Positions 1 to 10,830 of a DNA stretch of 64,000 nucleotides are shown one piece after another. The stretch is taken from assembly GCF_001411555.2 (NCBI RefSeq), contig NC_049903.1, positions 32,529,083 through 32,593,082 on the forward strand, in the 5' to 3' direction. The notes beneath the pieces are model-generated. The model saw only the letters and a program-made list of their open reading frames with translations, searched no databases and was not told where the DNA came from. A program made the translations under genes and the position numbers. This DNA comes from Juglans regia (Eukaryota > Streptophyta > Magnoliopsida > Fagales > Juglandaceae). Every line of letters begins with the position of its first letter. The stretch's first letter is position 1.

Positions 1-1452
1 CAACCTTTAAGACTAGTGCGATTGGGATGGGGTTGTGGAGAAATAAGAGAAAAGGCTGGCTGGTTGGAAACGGTTATATTTATCGTAAAGGGGTCAACTC
101 ACCTTAATTAAGAGCACGTTATCTAACCTCCCCACCTATTTTTTATCTCTATTTCCTTTGCCTGCAGGGGTGGCAAATAAGATTGAGAAATTATTTCGAG
201 CATTTTTGTAGGGGGAATGGGGGAGGAACGGAAAATCCATCTTGTTAAGTGGAAGAAAGTTTGTTCCCCAATTTCGAATGGTGGCTTCGGAATGTGCAAC
301 GTGAGGATTTTCAATAAAGCTTTATTGGGGAAATGATTATGGAGGTACCACATGGAGGGGGATTCACTGTGGAAGGAAATCATAAATGCTAAACACAGAA
401 GTACTTGGGGGGGTTGGTGCTCCAACAAAGTGAAGGGGGGTATGGTGTGGGCTTATGGAAATTTATTAGGAGGGGAGACAGAGTTTAGAAAACCACATCT
501 ATTTTGTGGCTGGAGAGGGCACCAAAATCAAATTTTGGCAAGATATTTGGTGTGGAGATTGCGCACTTGATAGGGCGTTTCCAGATCTCTTTCGTTTTGC
601 AGCTAACAGGGATGCCTCTGTGGCGGATCTGAGGGTCTCTTCTCATGGTTCCCACCAATGGAATGTCCCATTTAATAGGGATATTCATAATTGGGAACTG
701 CACACTGTTTCAGAATTTTTTTGGTTGATATACTCTACGGGAAACAATACGGCACAAGGTAATAGGATGCAATGGAGGTCCAAAGGCAGCAGGAAGTTTA
801 CAGTCCGGGATTATTACAAAATTTTGGTATCACAAGGTAATGCTCTATTCCCTTGGAAGAATATTTGGAGATCTCGTGTGCCTTCTAAAGTAGCTTTCTT
901 CGTTTGGACTGCTGCTTTTGGGAAGATTTTGACCACAGACAACTTGAGGAAAAGGGGACTCATTGTGATGCATTGGTGCTACTTGTGTAAAAAAACAAGG
1001 AGAATCGGTGGATCACTTATTATTGCATTGTGAGGTGACAAGGGTGTTGTGAGATGAGATCTTCAGAAGAGTTGACGTCGCTTGGGTAATGCCTCTAAGG
1101 GTGGTTGATTTACTGGCTGGTTGGATGGAGATTCAAGGCTGTCATCAAGTGGCAGCAATGTGAAAGATGATTCCACTGTGTTATGTGGTGTATTTGGGTG
1201 GAACGGAATGAGCGTTGCTTTGAAGATAGGGAGCGCACAATGGCGGAGCTTCATAATATTTTTATACACTCTATTGCTTTGGTTTTCTGTTATTGTACTT
1301 AATGGGAACAATGCTCATGATTTTATGTCCTTAATTTATCGTTCCTAGAATGTATTTCGGTGTTCTTTTCTATACTTCATGTATATACGGGCTATGCCTA
1401 TTTCATTCGTATCAATGAAATTTACCTCTTACTTATAAAAAAAAAAAAAAAA
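1..1452 (+). mobile_element. LINE (non-LTR retrotransposon) 3' fragment with poly-A tail
   Basis: This is the 3' end of a plant L1-type LINE whose 5' part lies outside the window. The stretch 506-1000 translates, with breaks, into the region that follows the reverse transcriptase, including the zinc-binding domain: residues such as WKNIWRSRVPSKVAFFVW and the later CYLCKK. Plant LINE polyproteins end with this domain. The coding remnant carries frameshifts and stops, so it is inactive. A run of 16 A at 1437-1452 closes the element, as expected of a target-primed retroposon. A target-site duplication cannot be tested because the 5' end is missing. Confidence 0.85.
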
Positions 1453-3330
1453 ACATACAACAAACCAACACAATCACAAAGCTTTACAAGCTTCATTCAT
1501 AACTTCATAAGATCCCAAACTTCACAAATACTTTACTCAATTAATAAGCCTTTAGCAATACATGCATATTTCCAAATTACCATCCAACACAAGCACACAT
1601 ACTCCATAACAAGTTCCTAATCAATACATCACTTCCTCATATTTTATCACAACCAACATATTTAATACACCAGAGTGTCCTTATACAATTTTTATGCTAC
1701 TTAATAGCATTCATACATCTCCAAAATGTTACCATCTTGCAACTATACATCATATATCTCACACAACATAAAATGCAATAAAACCAATTTGAACACAATC
1801 TGTCCAGCCACTTGAACCAACATCCAATTGGTCTTTCCAGCTTCATACACACACCAAAAATAATCCTAATCAACATATCACTTCAACATCTAGTATCAAT
1901 TTACATTATTCCACTCCACCCTTTCATATACACAACTCAATTTATAAAACATACTAGCATACTTGCTGCCCATGTACATTAATCCAACATAATTACAATT
2001 CACAAAGATTTATAAGCTGCGTTCATGGCTCCACACAATCCCAACCTTCACAATTACTATGTTCAATCAATAAGCTTCTTAACAATACATACAACACACA
2101 TACTCAATCCAAGTTCCAATTCCACATAGGACAAACCAACACAACCCCATACTTCACTATCTCCATGCTTCACTAACAACTCCATTTCAGTCTCAACCAC
2201 ACCTCACTTCTTCTCAGTCTATCACAACCAAAACCAAACATCAATCAACCAAAACCAAGCATAAATATGCAATTACAACTAGTTTTAAATACTTAAACAC
2301 CACTTATAAGCATTACATGGAAGCAATCTCAATCGAAGCTAAAATCTGTCCATACGGTTTCTAAATCAACACAAACACTACTGCAATGTTTTATAAACTC
2401 CACGATGGCTCCATACTACCCCAATAAATTATATGTAACTTTCCTCTGCCCACGCATTAAAATACAACACCAACTCAACTACATAAACATAGTAATCCAT
2501 GGGATAACGGAATAAAGATTGTACCGGATTAAGGGCTGAGGCAGGCGTGCACTAGTGTTTCACGGCTGCGAAGAGAGGGAAACGTGCAGCTTGGCAGTGG
2601 CTCGAGGTGTTGCTGAGGTGGTGCTTCACGGTTTCTGCCGTCATTCTTGTGATACACGGCTGGACGAGGTGTGGCGGCCTCCCTTGGCCACGGTGGTGGT
2701 ACCGGAGAGGGGACAACAGAGGGTTAGCCAGAGAGACAAAGAGGGACAAGGACAGAGAGGGGAAAGGGGAGGACGGAGAGAAGCACTTACCGACGGCAGA
2801 GGAGCTCGACGACGGCCTGGTGGCACACAGCGGCGCAGAGATGGCTACCGAGAGAGAGAGAAAAAAAAAACAGAGGGAGTGAGATGCGGAGGGGGGAAAA
2901 GGCTGTCGGAGGGAGAGATGGAGAGAGAGAAGCTGAGACGGGGAGGGAGGAACTCACAGTGGTGGCCGCTGGGCACGGAGGAGCTAGGAGCTTCTCTGGC
3001 GGCGTTAAAGAGAGTTCATCCACGGTACTGTCGCTCGGTCGGCGGCTGATGCTGCAGTTCACGGTGGCTGAGACGTGAGCTGTGCTGCGGCGGAGGAGAA
3101 CGGAAGTCGAGAGAGAGTGACAGAGAGACTTACCGGTGGCTCACGGAGGTTGAACTACGGCGGCTGTTTCTCACGGTGGCTGAGCTGGGCTTTTCGTGTG
3201 GTGGCTTGCAGCTGTTCACGGGGAAGGGGGAGAAGCCGAGAGAGTGGTTTTGTTTGGAATGAGGAGAGAAAGGGACAGATAAGAGCGTTGCCAATCCAAG
3301 CAATTCCAAATTTTAACTAGAATTTAAGAT
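1453..3330. repeat. Unclassified repeat-derived region with internal duplications
   Basis: No gene is recognised. The AT-rich part (1453-2500) holds degenerate copies of one segment: 1474-1590 resembles 1996-2115, with a third weaker copy near 2380-2450. The following 2530-3270 is GC-rich and purine-rich, with recurring 'cacggtggctga' and 'gagagaga' words. That composition is common in long plant LTRs. The open frames here overlap on both strands and match no known protein. A decayed LTR-retrotransposon piece is the likeliest explanation, but no TG...CA ends were found. Confidence 0.4.
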
Positions 3331-3399
3331 TTTGATTATGAGTAATGATATACTAATAACATATTTTTATAAGATGATTGATAGAAATATAAAGAGATT

Positions 3400-4080
3400 T
3401 CACATACTGATGTGGCACGTGTCCATTTTTCCTAGTCCCTCATTCTCCACTTTCACTCTCTCTCCTCTTTTTCCCTTCAGCTATGCACCTCACACAACTC
3501 AGTTTCCCAGCCAATACAGCACCACTGCATCTCGTGGTCGGCCACCAGCAGTGGCCGTTCCACCTCACCGGTGACCTCCCAACTTGACCCAGCCCCCACA
3601 ATACAGCCCCTCTCCCTCTCCCTCTCTTCCTCCTGAAATCGAACTCCTCTCACACGACTTCTTCCTCTCACAGCTACCAACGCCGCCGTCGTAGCCCAAC
3701 TATGCCACTGCACCCGGCCCCTCTTCGACGTAAGCTTTTCCCCAGCCACCGAAGCCCTTCTCTCTCTCCTTTCTCCTCGAGCAGCGCATCCCTCCCTTGA
3801 TAAAAGCGCCTCCCTCTCTCGGTAACCTCCTTATCGGCGCTCCACGCCAGCGGTGCCGCTTGGACCGCCAACGTCTTTTGTCCACCATGAGGTGGTCCCC
3901 GACCACCATGGACGACGAGGGGAGCGAGCATGGGGAGAAGGGAAGGGCAGGTACGAAGGGGAGAGAGGAGAAAGGAAAATAAAAAATAAAAATAAAAAAT
4001 AGGGCGAGATGTGGCACACTGGTGCACTACCAGTGTGTGAGATTTTTTTTTGGAATTCATTTGTGTCTATAGTGTTTTCA
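3400..4080. repeat. Pyrimidine-rich, GC-rich low-complexity block
   Basis: The + strand is strongly C/T-rich (3430-3840) and then turns purine-rich (3900-3990). It has several overlapping short frames on both strands, none recognisable. A short palindrome, CACACTGGT ... ACCAGTGTG, lies near 4015-4038. Probably transposon-derived. No functional call is made. Confidence 0.3.
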
Positions 4081-4090
4081 TTTTCATAAT

Positions 4091-4262
4091 GAGTAATGCT
4101 ACATGCAGTCGTAGAGTGCGCAAGCGTCGTACAGTCTCTTTGAAAAAAAGTGAGGTCCATTATTAAATAATAATTTTTTTTTTCATGTGGGTCTCGTATA
4201 TATTCACTTTTTCAAAGTGATTGTGCAGTGCTTGTGCATTCATGACTGTAACTATCATTTCT
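4091..4262. mobile_element. MITE family 2 copy
   Basis: The non-coding element begins 'gagtaatgctacatgcagtc' and ends in an 'actgtaactatcatttctc' type terminus. It carries the family hallmark 'gcgcaagcgtcgtacagtc' followed by 'tttgaaaaa'. The same layout recurs at about 16420, 16985, 42553 and 52428. Confidence 0.6.
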
Positions 4263-4439
4263 CTTTCACAATATATTTTACAATAATATTATAAGATGAT
4301 AGTATTTTTATAAAATGATATTACTTCTATAAGATGTTTTATAAAAATACCGATCATTTAAAACATTGTTGTGTAAAGTGTTGTGAAAAATGTTGTGTAT
4401 AAATCATTTTCCTTTGACTATAGCCAACATTTTTAAAGA

Positions 4440-4678
4440 TGCCTGGTTTGCTTTTAAGATTAAAATCCAAAACTTTAAAAATTTTGAAAACCTCCCATAT
4501 CATAATTACAACTTTATCAAATTCTCACATAAAATAAAATAAACAATTCAATTTTCTCAAATTTTAAAACAAAAATAATATTAAAAAATATATTATAACA
4601 ATATTTTATTCAACTTTTTAAATTTAATCTCAACTTATCTCATTTCATCTTATCTCATCTATGAAAACAAATTAGGCC
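4440..4678. mobile_element. MITE family 1 copy (long 'aactcatctcatc' type)
   Basis: This copy has terminal sequence 'gcctggtttgctttta' against 'tgaaaacaaattaggc'. Internally it has the family words 'ttacaactttatcaaattctcacataaaat' (decayed) and 'caatattttattcaac'. It lacks coding capacity. Confidence 0.6.
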
Positions 4679-4679
4679 A

Positions 4680-5690
4680 ATTTATAGTCATTCTAAAGTC
4701 AAAATATTAATATAATATTATATATTTTAATAATATTTAAAAAATTAATATTTTAAGAGATTAATCTATATTTGATTAGTCATCCTAAAGTCAAAATAGT
4801 AATGTTATATATTTTAATAATATTTTGTAAATATACTTGTATTAATATTAAAATTTAATATTTTGTAAATAAACTTGTATTTAATATTTAATATTTTGCA
4901 TTAATAATGAAATTTAATAATGAAATAGAGATGTAGTTGGATGAAAAAATCATAAAATATTAATTTGGTCCTTCTATAGTGACTCTCCAAATATGACTAG
5001 GGGCTCTAAATTACTGTAACTCAAAATTTCACAAATATCTATTTGGTTAGTCTAATGTAGGAGTTTTAACTCAAAAAAAGTTAAAATTTGGACTTAGACT
5101 CGGCAATGACTAGTGCTCTCAGGTACGAGGGAGAGAGTGGAATCAAGAATATTGAGAGGCAAAGAGAATGGAGGACTATGGCTTTGTGCAAAACCGATCC
5201 TACTTGTTCTTAACTTTCATCCGAGGGTAAAAATTAAGGGCAAGTTTGGAGCCTTAGATGAGATACAAAATTTTTATATGATCTCATTTCATTTCATCTC
5301 ATTACATCTTATTCTTAGAATACTTCACTATTATTTATTATTTTAATATTACTTTTTATTATTTTTTACTATTATTCACTATTATTCAATATTCTATCAT
5401 TACTTTTTCAGTATAATTCACAGAAGATATGAGATCACCCCACTACCTAAACACAACCTAAATATAGAGAAAATGAAAATAAATTAAATAAAAGAAGTAA
5501 AAAAATGAAAATAAAATAGAATGTGACTATATTTAAAATTTAATTTAATTTTATTGATTTAAAAATAATATTTTTTATCATAAAATAAAATGATAAATTT
5601 TAATAAATAAATTTTAGGAGAAATAAAATCATTTAAATAAATAAAATTTTAACATAAAATAAAATGATGATGATAAAAAATCTTGTGATG
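4680..5690. other. AT-rich intergenic stretch
   Basis: AT-rich sequence with repeated 'aatatttaatattttgtaaat' words at 4700-4900. Apart from one small MITE (5238-5458) no gene, RNA or clear element is seen. Confidence 0.5.
5238..5458. mobile_element. MITE, family 1-like, with TAA target duplication
   Basis: The element is bounded by 'gggcaagtttggagcc' at the left and 'ctacctaaacacaacc' at the right. TAA stands on both sides (5235-5237 and 5459-5461). A 3-bp TWA duplication is typical of PIF/Harbinger (Tourist-like) MITEs. Confidence 0.6.
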
Positions 5691-7743
5691 CATAATTAGA
5701 AGATAATGAAAAATCAGTTCATGTTTGTCACTACTTAAATAAAGATAATTGCATATGTGTTCTTTCAAAATACCAATATATTATCTTAAAATTAATAGAC
5801 AAGATTAGTGATCCACAAGAAATAAAAGATTATTTGATAAAATCAAAATATACTTTTGATACAAAAAATTATACAGACAATTTCGGGGTCTCAACCACCC
5901 CTACAAGTATTTTAGAAATAGTTAATAGATTCGAAACATAAAAACAAAAGATTATGTTACAAGATATATAATAAGAAATTAATGAAATAAAATAAGAAGT
6001 TAAGGATTTGAAAACATCTAACTTCAAATAATAAGTTTCAAATGAACAATTATTATAATAAATTATATTATTAAAAATACATAAAAATAATAATACCATA
6101 ATTTAAAAAAAGGAGAAAATTCCTCGACAATAGTCGTCAACAAAGAAATAAATAATTTTATTAACACCCTTGATAGGATAAATTTTTAAAAATAATATAC
6201 TGAAATAACGATCTTCATTAATCAAAATTTTTCTTTCACAACAATTGTATTATTAGATACTGAAGCATATTCGAACTATATCCAAGAATGATTAATAACT
6301 TTCAAATACTTTGAAAAAATAAAGGAAACCTTATCCTAAGCTAATGACACAAAATTAAGTATAAATTATAAATTATTAAACGAACATATCTGTAATAATG
6401 TAATTTGTTTTAAAACTACATTTACTCTGATAAAAAATATTTCACTAAGGTAATATTAGGAAATCCATTTCTTACTTTATTATATCATTTTTCTGTAACA
6501 TATAAATTAATTTTCACTAATATATTAGGATAAGAAATTCAATTTAACTTTTTATCTCTACCTTTTTCAAAAGAAATAAATTCCTTAAAAAATATCTCAT
6601 TAACCAAAGAAATTAACTTTATGACATAACACAAAGTTAATATGAAAGAACAAATAAATTTTCTTAAACAATAATTCAAATATAAAAGAATTGGCAAACC
6701 CATTATTGGTTCAAAAAATTAATAATTTTAAGACAATAATAGATAAAGAAATATGCTCTAATGTGCCCAATACTTTTTGAAATAGGAAAAAACATATAAT
6801 TGAATTACATATGACAGAGAGTTCACGGAGAAAAATATCCCTATTAAAGCTAAGCCAATACAAATAAATAATAAATTTTTAGAATTGTGTAAAAATAAAA
6901 TTAGTGATTTATTAATAAAATGATTAATAAGAAAAATAAATCGCTATGGAGTTATGCTGCATTTTATGTTCAAAAGCATGTAGAATTAGAGCGGAGAGTT
7001 CATAGATTAGTCATTAATTATAAACCATTAAATAAAGTATTACAATGGATTCGTTATATGATTCATAATAAAAAATATATATTATCTTATCTTTATAAGG
7101 TCATAATATTTTCAAAAATCGATATGAAAAGTGATTTTTAGCAAATTTAAATTGCTAAAAAAGATCGTTACAAAACTTCTTTTATAGTCATATTCGGACA
7201 TTATGAATTGAAAGTTATGCCGTTAGTATTAAAAAATGGTCTCAATGAATTTTAAAATATTATGAATGACATATTTACTCTATTCACTCACTTCTGCATA
7301 GTTTACATAGATGATGTATTAATCTTCTCTTAATCTATTGAACAACATTAGAAACATTTGAATACTTTTATTCAAATTATTAAACAAAATGAATTAGTTG
7401 TTTCATCACTTAAAATAAATTTATTCTAAAATAAAATTGGATTTATTGGACGTGATATCTACCAAAGAACAATTACACCTATTAGCAAAGTAATAGAATT
7501 TGTTAATAAATTTATTGATAAAATTATAGATAAACAACAATTACAAAGGTTTCTTAGAAGACTTAATTATGTTGCAAACTTATGTCAATCTCTCAGACTA
7601 TTATGTAAACATTTATTTAAAGTATTAAAAAAAAATACACATTCATGAACAGACGAGCATACAAGTATTATAAAATAAATTAAATCTCATGTTAAACAAC
7701 TCTCATGCTTAGAACTTCCTTCTCCTCTTGCCTTCAAAGTTGT
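5690..7743 (+). mobile_element. Endogenous pararetrovirus (Caulimoviridae) remnant 1, 5' part
   Basis: A heavily mutated viral polyprotein reads left to right. Around 5790-6060 is a lysine/glutamate-rich coiled-coil-like stretch. Around 6235-6290 is an aspartic protease remnant whose active-site motif reads LDTEA in place of the usual D-[ST]-G-A. From 6985 to 7640 there is a reverse transcriptase, including INYKPLN, the catalytic YIDD box (7304-7315) and a following connection region. Stops and frameshifts run through every domain, so no protein can be made. Domain order protease-RT-RNase H fits Caulimoviridae. Ty3/gypsy elements share much of this order, but no integrase was seen. Only family level is claimed. 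Confidence 0.75.
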
Positions 7744-9922
7744 TGTAACATATATGTAAGACTATGTTCTCCAATAAAGTCATTTTTAAAATTTTTGGGG
7801 ACCGATACACTACTAAACTTTGATTTAAAAAACTTTCCTTCTTAACAAAGCACTAGATACGAAAGATCTCATAAATAAATAAAAAATTAATATTTATTAA
7901 ATAATTAAAATCTAAAAGAGAGTTTGCGGAAGCCCTTATTTAAAATCAATAAAGTCTCATGTGCTTATTAAAATAATTTGTTAAACTATAAATCATAAAG
8001 CTGAGTATAAGATAAACTATCTAGGCTTCTGCCTCGCCTCCCTGGGCCAAGTCATGTCCTACAGCTCCATCCTCATAAAAATTCTCACCTAGGGAGGTTA
8101 AAACATAAAAAAAAAAAAAAAAAAATTCGAATACTCAATAAGCAACACATCATACAATAAATATAATAAATATAAGATTTTTTGAAAAATATGCATGCTC
8201 ATAAATACATACATAAATAACATGAACCTAATTTATACATGAAATGCAACAACTTGTCTTTCACTTGTCATAACCTGATACCCACAGTTGACCCTTGTGA
8301 GTTAGGGTTAGCGAATCTAAGTAGATTTCAATTTTGCCCGTGGCCGCGGGTTGTAAAATCCATACATAAGGAAGACACGCTGACTGCACTACCAACATAT
8401 ACAACTTGACAATACAATATGCACATAACATATGATACTGTCTTCATATCATAACATAGGTCATTACGTATCTTATCATTCATATTTCATTATAATCATA
8501 TTTGCATACTTGTCACATCATATATTTCAAATGAAATCGCATTATTTCATAAAATGTCATGATACATGTTTTCTCACATAAAATCATAATTTTTATAAAT
8601 ATTTTAATGCATAAATATTCACATAAAATCATGCATAAATCTTCACATCGTGCATTATGCAACTAACATGAAACTTATGCATATATCATGTCTTGGGTAC
8701 ATAAAAAGTGGCTTCCAATAGAGGGCATGCATGCATAATACTTTTATAAAAATATGTTGTTTAACGTTCATACGTGTAACAGTATGATCATGCTAATTAT
8801 CTTATAGCGTTAATCTAATATTTCAGGGACGAAGCTAATTACCTATAAAATACACGTAAATTTTTAATTTATCACGTATTTTAGAATTAAAAACCCGACA
8901 CTCTAAAATAATCTATACTTTCCTAAAATCTAAAATCCTCCAAACCCTAAAATGTTGTCACCCCGAATACTTTGATCTCCTCATAATTATTTCTCTAAAA
9001 ATTTACGATCAATCCTAAGATCACATAAACTTTATAAATCTACGTACATGTATTATAACTCCAAACTTGATGAATAATTTGCATGACAGGCCTGTATAAC
9101 AGGGACCCACGACAAGTACCCTTTCATATAACATCCTCAGACTGTAACGTATATAAAGCTCCAATATAGTTCAGACCAAATAAAACATAAATCTATACTA
9201 AGCAAGAGACAGATGGAGCGAGAATGAGAGAAATGAAAACTAATGTAGATTGAGAGAGCTTTTACATAGGGAGAGAAACTGAGGGCTAATTTCTTGGCAA
9301 CAGTGGATGGAAAGCGTCGTTCTATCTGGTCTACGAAGAGAGGGGCATACGACGGTGATGGGTGGCTTGAAGTAGGGCCTCACGAGGTCTGTTTTGGCAG
9401 TTGATGGTCGTGTGTATGTGGTGTAACACAAGAGATGGTGGCAGTCGTCGGCTCAGCGTGGAGGTTGGCAGGTTCTTGATGGGGTGGTCACCTGCGTTGT
9501 CTCCGGAGTGGGTGGCAGCTTCTGCTGTTGGCAGTAGAGGCACAATGGCTGGTTTTAGATGCTCTGTTTTTGTGTTATAAAACAGGGGCTTGCATTGGTT
9601 GTGTGTGGAGGAAGGGGCTCACGGTTCTTTATGGTGCGCACGAGTTGGGTCATAGCTGGGCTTCGTCTTAGTGGTTCTCGATGCAGCTGCGTGGTAGCGG
9701 CGTGGAGGAGGTGGCTAATACAGAGGCTCTCGCTGGCGGTGATGTGGGTGTGGGAAGGTTAGGTTGGGTGCATGGGCCTAATTTGAGGGGAGGAGGTGGC
9801 AACAACTGAGTGGAGGCCGTGAGGGTTGCTGGTAGACTAGATGTGATTTGTGTGATTTTGGGTAAATAGACACTACATTGGGCTTGAAGAAGAATGAAAT
9901 ACATATAAATTGCATGGACTGA

Positions 9923-9979
<57 letters not shown>
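9923..9979. repeat. (TA)n microsatellite
   Basis: Uninterrupted TA dinucleotide run of about 28 units inside the LTR-like insert. Confidence 0.95.
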
Positions 9980-9980
<1 letters not shown>

Positions 9981-10136
9981 CCGATTTAAGAGTTTTAATG
10001 TGAAGATGATTTGTAGAATTGTAAGAGAGTTTTATTTAGGCATAAATTCTAGTGGAAGGTGGATACGTACATGACTTAGAGTTTGAGAAGACAGTCGATT
10101 AAAGAGTTTTAACGTGAATATGATTTGTAGAGTTGT
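9980..10136. repeat. Pair of ~45-bp direct repeats
   Basis: The segment 9980-10023 ('gccgatttaagagtttta' onward) recurs at 10093-10136 ('gtcgattaaagagtttta' onward) with a few substitutions. The two copies are about 70 bp apart, directly after the TA microsatellite. Confidence 0.7.
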
Positions 10137-10477
10137 ATTCCTATGAGAAAATAATTTCATTGTCATTGGGCCTAACAGGTTTGGGTTGATTTCATGAGCT
10201 AAAAATTTAGTAATTTCCATTGGATTGCTAAAATATCGGCCTGTTAATTTTTTTCTAAAATTTTTAACTAATTTTAACGACTTTAAAAATAATTTTTGGC
10301 CTAACTAAATCCCAAAAAATAATAACTCCCAACTTATCCAATATGCCCATAAAAATTCAATAACTTTAAAAATCTTAATAGCTCGTAGGCTATTCCAATG
10401 CAACCCATTAAATCTATTTTAGGCCTATTAAATTTTTTCCTATTTCATCCTTAATAATATTGGGTTGGGTCGTTACA

Positions 10478-10830
10478 AGATGCCTCTGACAAAAAATTGA
10501 GGAATTCTAAAATAAAGATTATCTTATAATCTTGAAAAAAGCTATTCATTTTCACTCAGAATGTTGGAATCATGCTTAGAAGAATTATAGTACTATTAAG
10601 AATGAAATTTTAGCTATTGTATTACGTATTTCAAAATTTTAAGATGATCTATTAAATCAAAAGTTTTTACTAATTGATTGCAAGTTAGCCAAAGAAGTTT
10701 TGATTAAAGATTTGAGAAACTTGGTTTCTAAACAAATATTTGTTAGATGACAATCTATATTAAGTATTTTTTATTTTGATATTGAACATATTAAATAAGA
10801 GTATAATTATTTTCCTGGTTTTCTTTCCCA
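10478..10830 (+). mobile_element. Endogenous pararetrovirus remnant 1, RNase H part
   Basis: This is the continuation of the viral polyprotein after the insert. It shows a DASD start, then KNEILAIVL, LLIDCK-like and VLIKDLRNLVSKQIF stretches, which are typical of the caulimovirid RNase H domain, with in-frame stops. The same segment recurs at 53130-53330 on + and 57180-57330 on -. Viral similarity ends abruptly at about 10830, where the tandem-repeat array begins. Confidence 0.75.

Larger units (their letters stand above)
7744..10477. mobile_element. LTR-like 2.7-kb insert splitting pararetrovirus 1 (candidate solo LTR)
   Basis: The viral reading breaks off at about 7743, at the end of the reverse transcriptase/connection, and resumes at 10478 with the RNase H start (residues DASD). 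Between them lies a non-coding block with inverted ends TGTAAC...GTTACA, that is TG...CA, as in LTR retrotransposons. It has a GC-rich core (9190-9800), a TA microsatellite and no coding domain. That fits a solo LTR of a large Ty3-type element. A clean 5-bp target duplication was not found. About six viral bases seem lost at the junction, so the exact borders are uncertain. Confidence 0.55.

Noticed and set aside
2555..3049. 164-residue + frame with overlapping frames on both strands
   Set aside because: Arg/Gly/Glu-rich translation of purine-rich repeat DNA, with no family match.
7739..10482. Five-base target duplication around the LTR-like insert
   Set aside because: Flanks 'gttgt' and 'agatg' do not match, so a clean duplication cannot be claimed.
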